64,000 bases of DNA from Peribolospora baueri (lineage: Eukaryota; Basidiomycota; Peribolosporomycetes; Peribolosporales; Peribolosporaceae), in NCBI GenBank assembly GCA_029717555.1, contig JAMDHS010000037.1, positions 1 to 64,000 on the forward strand, written 5' to 3'. Of this stretch, positions 12,507 through 24,246 are shown in pieces (within the stretch, counting starts at the first letter, position 1; each line of letters opens with the position of its first letter). The position numbers and the translations under genes were made by a program. The notes under the pieces were generated by a model, which did not search any database, was not told the origin of the DNA, and was given only the letters and a program-made list of their open reading frames with translations.

Positions 12507-14659
12507 CTACGTGGACAATCCAGACGACATCTTCTCGGCCTGGCTGTCAGCCCCGGTTTCGCAGCTCTCTTCCAGGTGCTGTACCTCTGGCCTTTGCTTT
12601 GCTAGGCCGATGCGGGCCGCCACCTGGTCGATCCGGGAACGGTACTCGCGCTCCTCGTCCCACGTCCACCAGCTCTTGGTAGAGAAGAGGGCATCAATGC
12701 TGGGATGAGAGGAAAGGAGAAAAGGATGAGCGTTTCGCTCCTGCATCAAGAAGGGCGGTAGGTGACTCACCTCTCTAAGGTCCTTCGAGAAGTCTCTGGG
12801 TAAATGCAGTAGATGATCGGTACCCACGCAAAATTGAGCGCACCGAAGAGGTAGAAAGTCTTCTCGCTGATGGAAGACAACTGCAGTTCCAACGCGAGAG
12901 GACAGTACGGGCCGTCAGTACTCTCCACCACTTTCTGAACAGGTTGGCGGTGCGAGAGGCCTACCATGACTGGGTTCAAAAGGGTGGCCATGCCGCATCC
13001 AACCGCCCAGCCGCTGACGCCGAACGCGTTGCCTTTGGCTCGCAGTGACGCTGGCCAGAGCTCAGTAGGATACTAAAAAGCGGGTGCGAAGCTTTATAGT
13101 CAGAGTTGATCAGCAAGGTTGCTAAATCGCCTTAATAAACTCACGATAAATGGCACCATCAACCAGGAGCAAGAGAATACGAAAGTGTAGATAAAGAGCA
13201 TGCTAGCGCTGGCAGCACCAAGCTGGGATGCCTTGGCAGGGTTAGATACAAGCGCCTGGTCGAGGCCACCTTGGATGAACATCATGAAGCCCTGGATGAC
13301 CGCGCCGCCCATGAGAAGCTTCCGTCGGCCGACGCGATCCACAAGCTGCGCGGCAACGAATGTGCCGACGATGCCAATCGTGTTGCCGAGTGCGGACAGC
13401 CAGGCGGACTTGGTGGAGCCGTAGCCTGCCTTGGAGTACAGGGTTGGAGAATAGACGGTCACGGCCCCGATACCGTCCCACTGACACATAATCTGCAGGA
13501 AGAATGCCAGGAAGGCTCGGCGTCCGAGGTGCGCTCCGGAAGTCGCCTCGCTATTTCGACCCGACACGATCTGAAGGAAGCTCGGCTGAGTCTCCTTCTC
13601 GTCCTTGACGGCGCTCTTGACCTCATCAAGCTCAGCCTGAACCTCATCTCCGGTGCCTCGGAGAGCGAAGAAGACCTCCTGCGCCTCGTCATCTCGCCCA
13701 GCTTCAACGAGGTATCTCGGGCTCTCCGGCAGGAGATTGATGAACGCCGCGAGCATAAGCGCCGGGATGATCTGGAAAGCGAGTGGGAACCGCCATCGTA
13801 CCTGCGATGTACCCGCTTCCGTATCGGTGTAGCTGAGCCCAAAAGAGAGCCAGTAGGCCGTAGCGATACCGATATAGTTGGCCAGGAAGACGAGAGAGAT
13901 AAGGCTACCGCGGTCGTGGGCAGTAGCTACCTCTGCAGACCAAACTGGGACAATAGCGGTGAGGTGACCGCAACCGATGCCGCTGATGACGCGCGCACAG
14001 ATCATCATATTGCTATTCTGCGCACCCGCCTGGAGCGCTCCGCCAAGAATGCTCCAGAGCGAGCCGACAAAGACACCCCTGATACGGCCGAGCTTATCGG
14101 CAATGTAGCCGCCGATAAAGCAGCCAAAGATGACACCAAGCTATGGCAGAATCGGGTTTGTCGAGTGAACGCATGTGCCATTGATGTGTACGCGGACGTG
14201 CCACACTCACGTAATAGACCGATACGATCCCACCTTGCTTGGTGGTGTTCGTCACTTCGCCGTTCGAGCCGATACCGACCGTCGTCTGGTAATGGGGTGA
14301 CCCGTTGACGCCACCTTCACGCACAAGTTTTAAGCAAAACCACTGAGAGAATATTCTGAGAGAAATGAGGCAGCCACCTTGCAAACTCACCCATTACTCC
14401 TTGATCATAGCCTGCATGAGAAGAGCACGTTAGCACCGACCCAGCAAGGCGAAGCGAGCAAAAAAAACACCAGTGGGATATACCTTCGAAGAAAATGGCC
14501 ATGACTGAGAAGACATTCATGAGGACCATCAACTGGCTGCATAACAAAGCAAGCAAGAAGGGTAAGCATCACAACACCTAGGGAAGTCATCTACCTCAGG
14601 GTCCGCGAGGCTCACGTAGGCGAAAGCCTCTGCCAGAACTTCTTTGTTGCAGCTGTCAT
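12507..14659 (-). CDS. MFS sugar transporter (12 membrane segments)
   Basis: Eight exons join in phase: 14659-14616, 14536-14484, 14411-14391 (21 nt), 14314-14211, 14140-13145, 13072-12965, 12880-12771 and 12699-12507, giving 542 residues. The family signatures are all present: FFEGYDQGVMGG in segment 1, IGGYIADKLGRIRG between segments 2 and 3, FINLLPESPRYLVEAGRDDE before the central loop, LVDRVGRRKLLMGG, YPTELWPASLRAKG and YPETSRRTLE near the C terminus. It is a proton-coupled or facilitated hexose-type carrier of the plasma membrane; substrate unknown. The intron 12964-12881 is 84 bp without a stop, so its retention would add 28 residues within a membrane region. It lies next to the Zn2Cys6 regulator and divergent from the sugar kinase. 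Confidence 0.93.
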
Positions 14660-15551
14660 GCCGGGCAATTAGCTCGTCGAATGCCCGGCGCGGAGATATT
14701 CAGGCGGACCGCGAGCAGGCAGCAGGGCGCAGCTGCGAGAAGAAATGCGACGAGCGCAAGACTGTCACGAGGCCGGCTTGAGGTGGCGACTGCCAGGGTC
14801 GGATGCTGGAGTAGAGTACGGAGGATATGCGCCAGTATGAGAGCGTTGAACTCGGTGAACACCGACGGTTGCCTCCTAGTGACAAGGAGGTCTCTACAGC
14901 TTGCAGGCGTCCGGCTGAGCGAGCTATTGGTTCCAACAGCGCCCTGTGGACATGTCCTTTTATGCTCCAATCGCGTTCTCTCTGGAACGGTCCAGGAGAG
15001 TTGTATATTGCAGCAAAGCGGGACCAATGTAGGTCACAATACAGACCGTTGACGGACGACGACACGGAGCCTGGGCCCAGGGACCCGTTGTCTCGGTGAG
15101 ATCCTTTCTACAGCACTACTACTACCTTGTACTCTGGTGTTTACAGCCGCAGCTGACCGGCTAAACCCCGCGCGGAACCCCGCGGAGCCCCGAGGGAGCC
15201 GTATCACTTCGGCCGAGATTGATTACCAGAAATGGAAGGACAGAGATTGTCTACGAAATATGGCGAGCAGATGTTCGGCCGAAGGCCAAGTCAGAGGAAA
15301 CGCACGGACCCGTATAGACACAGAAGCTGCCTTTTCGAGCTTCACACTCCGGTCACTTCGTCCCCAGTTGTCCCCCACCATACCAGAGGCGGAATCTGTT
15401 GGGTGCCATTTTCAGGGCACGATGCTGATGCTTTTTCGTCCAAATAAAAGGCGAGTCCTTCACATACGTAGCGGTCGACGAACACCGAACACCGTCTTCG
15501 ACTCCGGCCTCATCCCACTTCAATCAAACATTTCTTCGAGAGCTTCCCATC
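14660..15551. promoter_or_regulatory. Divergent promoter of sugar transporter and sugar kinase
   Basis: About 890 bp separate the two start codons, which point away from each other. Open frames here show no domain. The arrangement would allow shared control of uptake and phosphorylation. I did not recognise a specific operator. Confidence 0.5.
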
Positions 15552-17621
15552 ATGTCCGTCCAGACCAAGCCTCTCGACATCAAGGTCATTGGCATGAACA
15601 GCGGTGAGCTCGTGGCTGATGTGGTCATCATTACGCTCTAGCCGGCCTGTTCTCACTCGTCTTCGTCTCAAATATTCCCATTCCCTCGCAGGCACCTCCA
15701 TGGTGAGTTGTGGCTGGCGGACCTCCGTTCCGGCATGGATAACTGCTGAAGAGCAATGGAGTCATCAGGAACTGTTGAGCTCACATGAAGCCCGCCGCTT
15801 TTCAGGATGGTGTCGATTGTGCTCATCTCCACTTTAGGCAAGAATCACCCGACAGCCCGTTGCACATGAAGTTGCTCAACTATGCTGAAATCCCTCTTCC
15901 GGCATGGATCAAGAAGGTGAGTGCGGTGACATGACGCCTGTTCGCAAAAGAGTACCAGTTCGTGATGGCTGCATCCAGTCGACCGAGTGATGACATTCAG
16001 TCACCAATCTGTATGAGCAGCCGCTTCTCAAGATGATCAAGTACAACACGACCACGCCAGAAGAACTTTGTCAGGTCAACTTTCAGCTTGGGGAGGTGTT
16101 CGCCGACGCGGTTCTCCAATTTTGCAAAGATAAGAATATTGATTTGAAGAAGGAGGTGGACCTGATCGGTAATCATGGGCAGACGATTTGGCTTTTAAGG
16201 TGAGCAGGCCGCGGCGCCTACTTGCTGAGATAGAAAGAGATGGTGCTCGCGTGAATTGGCTTTTTAACTGAGTGAGCTCATCTACCTTCCCGTTCGGACC
16301 CATCCAACAGCATGCCTGAAAAGGGCCAGACCAAAAGCGCACTCACCATGGCAGAGCCAGCTGTCATGGCTGCAAAGCTTGGAAAGACGATTACCAACGA
16401 TTTCCGACAGGCGGAACAGGCTGTGGGCAGACAGGGCGCGCCTCTGGCCGCATTCATCGATGCTTTGGCTCTCGAGCATGACCACTTGAATCGGGCGAGT
16501 CAGAACATTGGCGGCATCGGAAACGTCGCGTTCGTACCCAAGAAGACCGAAGGTGGAATCGACCAGGTCTTTGATTTCGATAGTGAGCGGCTTGTGGACG
16601 ATGATTCTGTTGCCTTGACTGAAGAGCAGACTAGCTGACTGGCGAGCACATCGTTCAGCTGGCCCGGGCAACGTTTTCATTGATGCGGCAGTCAGGCACT
16701 TTACAGACGGGGCCAAGGAGTACGACAAGGACGGAGAGATTGGTGCAAAAGGCAAGGTCAACCAGGCCATGGTCGATGAATTTCTAAAGCACCCATATTT
16801 TTCCGTGAGTGTACGCAGGCCGTAAACAGAGGATTGACGCCCTGGCTGATTTTACAACCACGTCAACGTCCATTGGCATGCGATGGTCGACCAATCGTGC
16901 GGACAGACGCCTCCACCGAAGACCACCGGACGGGAGCTGTTCGGAGACGACGTGGCACTCCAGCTCATCGAAAAGGGCCTTGCACAAGGCATGTCTCCGG
17001 AAGACTGCGTAGCCACCATCACCCGAATCACGGCCCAGTCCATTGTAGACCATTACAAGCGATATAGTCCCGGTGAAGGCAAAGACCTGGACGAGATCTA
17101 CATGTGCGGAGGCGGCGCAAAAAATAAGAACATGTGAGATCAATCATATGCCCACGTCGCAACCCATGAGGTTAGCATAGGACGACCACTAATCCTTGTC
17201 ATCCAATCCCGACTGACAGTACAAAGTACATTCAAGAGTCTTTTCCTCAGGCTAGGCTCACCAATCTTGACGAGTGCGGCATTCCTGCGGACGCCAAAGA
17301 GGTGCGCGGACAACTCGATAGAGAAACACAAATGACAGCAGGAGCGCGGGAACCTTTTCGAAGACTGATTTGTCGCAATCTCCTACTCTCTCCCATCAGG
17401 CTATCTCGTTTGGCTGGATGGGTTTGGACACCCTCCTCGGACGCTCCTTGCTCATCCCTCAAAGGGTCGAGACGCAAACTCCATGCGTGCCGGGCAAAAT
17501 CACCCCGGGCAGCAATTACCACGAGCTCATGCAGCAAGTCGTTGACTTTTCACGGGATACTAAGGGATGGCGCGGAACGAATATCCTGCCCCCCGTACGA
17601 AAGCTCGTTATAGATCCATGA
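15552..17621 (+). CDS. AnmK / levoglucosan kinase family sugar kinase
   Basis: Nine exons (15552-15603, 15692-15702, 15806-15916, 16021-16199, 16311-16582, 16659-16804, 16907-17133, 17220-17301, 17400-17621) join in phase to 433 residues, close to the roughly 440 of yeast levoglucosan kinase. Visible motifs: GMNSGTSMDGVDCAH (phosphate loop, about residues 15-29, assembled across an 11-nt exon), GNHGQTIW (about 111), [14 protein letters not shown] (about 207) and MCGGGAKN (about 325). The family splits a 1,6-anhydro bond while phosphorylating O6: bacterial AnmK acts on anhydro-N-acetylmuramate, the fungal branch includes levoglucosan kinase giving glucose 6-phosphate. Fungi lack peptidoglycan, so an anhydrosugar such as levoglucosan, or anhydromuramate taken from bacteria, is the likely substrate. 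No targeting signal, so cytosolic. Confidence 0.9.
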
Positions 17622-18050
17622 GACATTAACAGTGGAACAGAGGGTACGTGTAAGGGCCGGAACAGAACTGCAATCGAGTGGATTCCTGTCGTCCCCATTC
17701 TCCATCTCGGTCTCCGATCATCGACCCTGGAACTAGTGTGTCAGTCCTGTTTGTTCATCATCCCGCATAGTATGAGTCATGTGAGACGAGGCAAAATCCG
17801 TGCCATTTCACCATTCCTGTCAACCCTCAACTCCTCTTACCAGCTGTTGACCCGTCCTGGTCTATGTGACTTTGACAGAGATGAAGGAAACCATCACAGG
17901 CACACAATGGCAGCGTATTGAACAACCCCGTTCCATCCCGAATTTGTTGAGTCTGGTTTTAGATAAACGTTATGCCTCACTGTGCTTATTTTCACTGCTA
18001 AGGAAAACTAAATTGCAATGCTGCGCTGGCTTTCGTAGGGATGATCGAGT
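17622..18050. other. Intergenic, downstream of sugar kinase
   Basis: AT-richer than its surroundings, no gene recognised. Holds the presumed terminator of the kinase gene. Confidence 0.45.
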
Positions 18051-18059
18051 GCGGTGCGT

Positions 18060-18790
18060 CCATGCGCCTATACGGGTTCGAAAAGGTTGAATACGTTCGG
18101 TGTCACCTTCACAAGCCCTGTCCAGCAAGATAAGCGTTAAAGCTTCCCTCACAAAGCTTGAATTCCTGGATGTGGAAGTGTTTGTGAAGGCCAACCCCTT
18201 CACCCACCTCTCCAACGATGGTCTCGGAACCCGAACCTTCGAGAAGAGCCTTAACGCTTATCAATACATCTCCTGGTCCTCCTACCATCCAGTAGCTGTC
18301 AAATCGGCCTTTATCAAAGCCGAACTGACGCGGTAATCCGTAACGCGTCAGAACTGGCAGACTACTTATCGGTACGAGATCTCTTCTTCTAGAGACTCCG
18401 AGCACGGGGTTATCCCCCTCGATATCTCAGGAAGGTCTTCCTCAGTCTCAATTACTACGCTCTCCGCGAGCGAGCCCTTTCAGACGCACACCCGGCTGAA
18501 AGAGAAACGAGCGACGCTACGAAACCGCCACCGCGACTCGTGTTCAAAAACCTTTTACAACCCCATCTGGGATGGAGTCGATTTGCGTCCCGTCTGGGAC
18601 CTTTACCTCTCCCAATGGGTTGATCTCGGGTTTGTCCCTCAGGGCACTCGGATCATCAATTGTAAAAGGAAGACACGTAGCCTCGGTGACGTCTTCAACA
18701 CGTCAAACAAGAGATCTATCCAGGGGAGTCGCGTTAAACGCGTGCAGTTGGATTATGACCCTAATCCTAATGAACTAGCCACGCGACTCA
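18060..18790 (+). mobile_element. Decayed reverse-transcriptase fragment, Penelope-like or related retroelement
   Basis: A short plus-strand reading carries conserved blocks of a retroelement reverse transcriptase C-terminal part: LTKLEFLDVEVFV, then SLNAYQYISWSSYHP and AFIKAELTR. Further on are blocks of the RLRARGYP type and an RSLGDVFN-type segment. These blocks are typical of Penelope-like elements and their relatives, some of which in basidiomycetes lie at telomeres. The element is a fossil: only a fragment remains, it has several breaks and no long intact frame. It is bounded on the right by a CCCTAATCCTAA tract. The exact clade (Penelope-like versus another non-LTR group) is uncertain. 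Confidence 0.6.
18759..18770. repeat. Degenerate telomere-like tract CCCTAATCCTAA
   Basis: Two imperfect CCCTAA-type units directly after the reverse-transcriptase remnant. A second degenerate tract (ACCCTAGCCCTAACCCT) lies near 19026-19042. Confidence 0.6.
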
Positions 18791-19321
18791 CCGCAGGTAC
18801 GTCACCTGATCAATCACGTGACACGGCCCTCACGTCCATCCCGACGTGATCCGGTATTTCCACGGTGAAATCTTCGCGACCGCCACAAGAGAGCTGATCG
18901 TTGCTGCCTGACGAGCCCTCGGGCGAAACAGCAAAAGCTTTCTGTAGCAGCTTGCTCTTTCTTCTCGTGCGGCTTCGTTTTTTGTTCACAGCAACTCCAT
19001 GGCCCCCCCCAGTTGACGACAAAAACCCTAGCCCTAACCCTCTCCCCGCTCTCCGTTCCGTCATCGCTCCACGTCGGCCTCGTGGATTCACAGAACAGAA
19101 AAAAGATCGTGCAATGCTGTCGAAGACAGATGGAGGGCTTCCTGTGAACCACGCGAGACTTAAAGAGATCGGCTTGTGACGGAAGGTTGAAGGGACAGTA
19201 CGAGTTCTCGACGAAGGTGCATGTTGAAATACAGGAGACAGTGCGATCGCAGGAGGATGATAAATAAAAGGAAGTGGCGCGCTTGACCGATCGAGCACCT
19301 CGTACCTCTCTCATCAAGTCG
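18791..19321. other. Intergenic with second telomere-like tract
   Basis: Between the retroelement remnant and the 3' end of the second Zn2Cys6 regulator. Open frames on both strands (for example 18810-19298 minus) are low-complexity and lack domains. Contains the telomere-like tract near 19026-19042 and a C9 run just before it. Confidence 0.5.
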
Positions 19322-22300
19322 TCAGTGGGCTGCACCCAGGGAATCCAAGTCAAGCTGAAAGAGCTCGGCCCAGTAGGCTAGTGCGTGCTCTGGTGTTTGG
19401 GAGAGTGGTGGTGCGTCTTGTCCAGAAGGGAAAAGCATGGGCCAAGAAGAATCCAGCATGATGCTGGTGCGGGTCGGGTCACCTACCGGTTGAGCAGCGA
19501 TGCGAGGGCCGCTCCCTGCGCTCCCCCCGTCACCGACACCCGCCCTAACGCTACAATCCATAGAGAAGGGAGGATCGGCGTGCCCTTGAGAATAAGGACC
19601 AACGTCGAAAGCCGGGAGGCCCGACGAGATGCCAGGGCCGCATTGCCATGCTGCAGGGCTCGAGAGGTCTACGCCAGCCGAGAAGGGTTGAGGCAAAGGG
19701 CGGATCGATGCCAGGCCCGCGGAGGTGCTGGGTGGGCTGTTACATTGCTCTGCCGAGCTATAAGGCGGAGGTTGAGTCGCAGCTTGCGGATGGGAGCGAG
19801 CAGCCCTAGCACCCAAATGTTCAGCAAAGCGTGAAAATATGAATGGGAGATCTCAGGCATGTTTTTTGAGTAAGAGAACGCGTGGCTGAACTCAGGGCGG
19901 CTGGTCGTTCACTTACCTAGCAAGCTTTTCGAGAACATGAAGTCCCCCTTTGGCCGCCTTAAGTCCTGTCCATCTCTCCGGGATCCGCTCAAATAGGTGG
20001 GCAATAGTGGAGAGATCTTCAAGAGCACTTTCAGCGAGCCGGCTAGACGGCTGAAGGAAGATGATATAAGCCCCCATGACCTGCGAATGAATGGCACGGA
20101 AAAGAAATACAAGGTCGATATCCATCCAGTTCGAGACCCTTCGTTTGATGAGACTTGCAAGGCAGCCGACGAAGTGACTCCGTAGCCACTCACAGCTACG
20201 TGGAAAGTGAAGAAGCATATCTGCCAAAACATGCCGGCACGGACAGAACCTAGCAGATTATGCATAGTTTGCTGTGCTACGGCCACAACCCGCAGTGCCT
20301 CTGCGCAGATCCTCACGCTGGTCTCATTGAGCTGATGGGTACCGGATGAACCTGGAGCAGACGTAAGGTGGGAGCGGTGGAGCAATAGAAGGGTATGATG
20401 CACTTCAATGGCAAGGTTGCATGACTGATGAAAGAGGCGCAGGCTCTTGCTCGTCCCGCTTGCCCCGCTCGTCCGGGTAGCGCCATTAGTCCGTCCTGAT
20501 CGTTCTTTGTCTGGGCCCAAAGGCTCGACATCGACCCGGAACTGAGCTGGCAAGCCGGCGTACCAAGACTGCAGCCTCTCGGTGAAGACATTGACCCGCT
20601 CCTCGCTCCACCCTCGGCCTTGAGTCTCGTCCAGCAGTTGCCGGGCGAACTCGGAGTACTGGCATTGGAGCTCTCGATAGGTCGTCGATGAGGGACAAGT
20701 AAAGCTTGAGATGCGGCAGCTGAAGCTGGTGACAGCAAGGGGTCGACCGAAGATGCCTGAAAGCAGGACGTCCAGGTGAACGATTGCCCACCTGTCCACG
20801 GATACCAGAGAGGTTAAGGTGTGTGCGACCGCGTGAACCAGAATGATGGCGAGCTTGAGAACAGCAGGCTTATGCCATCCTGCTTACCAAAGTCGACGAC
20901 GTATGTCGGCCTCAACGGGGGGGCAGTCAGTGCGAAGATTGTCCGGCTCCACGTGCAGACCGATGGATTGCGCCTGACGCGCGATACTTCCAAGCAAAGG
21001 CCTAATGGAAGAGAGAGATAAAGTCAGCAACGTACAGAAGGCCTGGTGGTAGACCAAATCCGTCCAAGAGCAACTGGGTTGAGCCCTTGCCGCGCCGGCC
21101 TCACCAGAAGCTACTTGCGCGCTCAGTGTTCATCAAGTAGCATCCTACCATTGGGAACGGGGCCAAAGCGAGTAATGTAAAAACTGGATATGCCGTGGAA
21201 TGATGCTTCGCGCTCTTCCCTGTCACTCACCAATGAGCAGCTGAGCATGAATTGTTTGCAGCGTAGGGGAACTGAGAAAGGAGCAGAGACGGAGCGATTG
21301 GTACGTGGCGGACACTGAAGGAGAAAACAAGAAGATGGTGAGGGCGTGCACAGACGACCGCAGCCGGCGTCCACGTCCCGCAAAGTTCGGTAGAGCAGAA
21401 GCGAGCGAACCTGCCTGGCCAGAGGTCAACTCACGGTACAGGTCGGCCTCGAAGTTCACGGGGTCTTCGGCTAGGACCTTGCTGCTGGAGGGAGCGGGAG
21501 CGTCTCGGGCGTTGGCATCATTTGCAGTACGAAAATTCAACAGATCGTTGGCCACCAAACCTTCGTCTCCCGCAACCCTCAAGCCTATGGCAGTATTGTC
21601 GAGGTCGCAGTTGTTTCCCAAGGCACAAATCATGAGGAAGAGAGCAAGCCACGGAAGAGAAACGCGAGACCTTTCCTCGTCGGATCGCCTAAAAAATTCG
21701 CGCGCATTTTGAATGACGCTAGGGATACCGAGTGCGGGGCAGAGAGTTGCAAAATGTTGGGTGAAAGCGTGAACAAGGCTGGAAGCAGGTGGCAGGCGGG
21801 AAATTAGGTTAGAGTCAGGCATTGAAAAGAACTTTGGATTTTCTCGGCTCTTTTTGGCTGACTCACCTTGCCGCTTCGTCGGGCTTAGGGAGTTTCGGCA
21901 GAATCTCATCGATGAAGGCTGGACCGGACGACCAAATCGTGACGAACGGAAAAGTCTCGGCTTCTGAATACAGAAGCCCAGTGACTGCAGTCTGGACGTC
22001 ACGAGTAAGAGCATTGACATCGTCCGCCGTGTTTTTGCTCGCGTTGTCGGGACTATTCTCAGCGCTTCCATGTTCAGGACTGACACTATTAGGGGCGACC
22101 TTTTGAGAAACAGACATCATTGGAAGAGGAATGGACAGGAGCAAAATCAGTGAGACGGAAAGTCGACACACAGACTCGCAATTTCGAAGGTAGCATCCTA
22201 ACAGCTCTTTCTGCACGACCGCCCAATGACTAACCTCTCGGAGGACTGCGCTGGCTGAGACCCCCTCGCCGTAATAGATATGCTGACCGTTGAGATTGCA

Positions 22301-23364
22301 AGGCGCATCAGCGCTGGGCCCGTTGGGCTGAGATGCGTCCGCTTGGGAGGAGGATTGGCAGGACCAGCCGGCTTGCAGGTCAGATGAGATGTTCGACAGT
22401 GGGCGGACATCAGGGTGCAAAGGCGGGCTTGCGGCGCAGCACATGCTCAGCCGCCGGTGATCTGAGCGGTTCAACGTATCGCCCGTCCACTCTGGCTGAA
22501 CGCCGGCTGGTTCGTTGCCAGCAGCGCGGGGAGAACGGCGTGGACTAGACTTATCGCCTTCACGAGTAGTAACAGCTGCCACTGTAGTAGAGTTGCAAGG
22601 GCTCTGCATCATAGCCTCGTCCTCAGGTCCTCTCCATTCCGCCAGCATCCTTAGAGCGGACGCTGCATCTATATCTTCGCCGCGCCCTTCCGCCCGTCCT
22701 AGAGAACTCCTACACCTCCCTGTAGCCATGCCAATAACGGTGCTCGAGGCGGCCCGAAGACTTTCATCTTGCACTTGTTGGGTCTCTCTGCCAGATCCCT
22801 TATCTGTACCAGTGATCGGAACGTTCGGGCTTGACAGGGGCGGACTCGACGGGCTCGCTGCTTGGTGGTACTTCCGCAGTTCGCGGGCAAGCTCTTCGAC
22901 TCTGCGGCGTGAGACGGCCAGTTCTGACTGCAGCCTGCGAACGTCGTAATGCCGTAGGAGCGGCGCGCATGAAGTGGTCAGTGAAACTGGCGCATCACGG
23001 GCAACATGTTACCTCCCTCCTGTACGTTGCCACCCCAGGCCCCTGCCCAGGCTTCCCTCTCTCACCTTCCTAGTTCTGAAGGTTCGCACTCGCTCCATTC
23101 ATCTTCCTCATCCGATTGCTGCTCCCTCTGCTGGTTCTGCTCCTGCTGTTGCTGCTGGCTGTTCTGGCGGACTGACTTGTCTTGCAGCTTGGCATCGTAG
23201 TGACACTCACTCTCCGCACCTGCCTTACTGCAACGTCCGCAACTCGGCCGTGCGCGATCGCAGGCTCGTTTGCCTCGATGGCAAGGTATGCAGGACTTTG
23301 GTATGCGCACCCTCTTCCTCTTCTCTGGGATTCTGGTGGGAGGAGGTTCGGCGTTGCTGGCCAT
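19322..23364 (-). CDS. Zn2Cys6 transcription factor, second in window
   Basis: Multi-exon minus-strand gene; most exon borders are not fixed. The start codon at 23364 is immediately upstream of the zinc cluster: SCIPCHRGKRACDRARPSC then GRCSKAGAESEC, cysteine spacing 2-6-6-2-8, at about residues 24-55. A glutamine-rich run follows, then a probable coiled-coil dimerisation segment (LQSELAVSRRRVEELARELR), a long Ser/Pro-rich linker, and the fungal-specific regulatory domain, seen as LVHAFTQHFATLCPALGIP, IARQAQSIGLHVEPDNLR and ADIRRRLW. The last exon ends ELFQLDLDSLGAAH with the stop at 19322-19324. Nuclear DNA-binding regulator. It lies between the two metabolic islands; its closeness to the CoA-ligase pair makes it a candidate pathway regulator. 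Confidence 0.82.
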
Positions 23365-24246
23365 ATTTGAGCGATGTGATCGATAGATGTGGAGAAGACG
23401 GGGTTGGTGATGGCAGCAGCCAGAATGCGGAGATGTGCGTGGAGCTAAGCTCGCGTGCGGGGGCCTCTCTTCGGCTATAGCGGGGCTTGGCGGAAATTCC
23501 CGTCCCCAGAATTGTCCTCTCCCGCGCCCTGCACGTTATCCGAAATTAATTGTCCTTTCGGATAACTACAGGGGTCACACTAGGAAGGGTTCATAGCACA
23601 AGACTGCCTAGGGAAGAGAGGAGGGCACGAAAAGGAGCCTGATAGAAAGCAGGGCATGGAATGGAGTCCGGCAGGACTCGCAAGAACTTCGCAACACGGA
23701 CAGGATTCTACAATATTCCTTTGCCAACAAGGTCAGCGTGCGGTGTCACGTCACTTTTGCTCAGGGAACGCGCGGCCCGCGCTTAACACCGCAAACGCCA
23801 CGCACCCATGGCGCAAGTACAGTACGGAGCTGACCTCCATGTCGCTAACTCCGCATTGCCCATGAGCTCGGCTTTGCCTGATCTGCTCGGCACCCAAGTA
23901 AGGTAGAGTCAGAGTCAGAGTGTTGTGAAGTCATATATCTCAACACTAAGCCTCGGTCCCCTCGCTCTGGGACGTTACACCTAAATCCGTGAGTTGGAGG
24001 CTAGAACCAAACCAGCAAACGGTGACTTCTCACGATGCGCGCTCTAACCTTCTGACGTGAAGATATACCACAAAGGTTGGCCTGACTGCAATTTTAGATT
24101 CCGCAGGTCAAATGCAATGGACCAGCATGGACCTGCCCTTCTACTTTCGCTCCTAATCGTAGCCTTTCTTACAGCTTACTAGAGAGAATGCTCGATTGAA
24201 AAAGTCATGCGCGCATGTGGCGTGCAGGGACGACCTCAGTGCGCGT
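23365..24246. other. Intergenic before the second regulator
   Basis: About 880 bp holding the promoter of the second Zn2Cys6 gene and the 3' end of the CoA-ligase beta gene. An inverted pair is visible near 23537-23563, where TATCCGAAATTAATTGTCC is followed by TTTCGGATA (stem TATCCGAAA / TTTCGGATA), a possible protein-binding palindrome. No gene seen. Confidence 0.5.
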
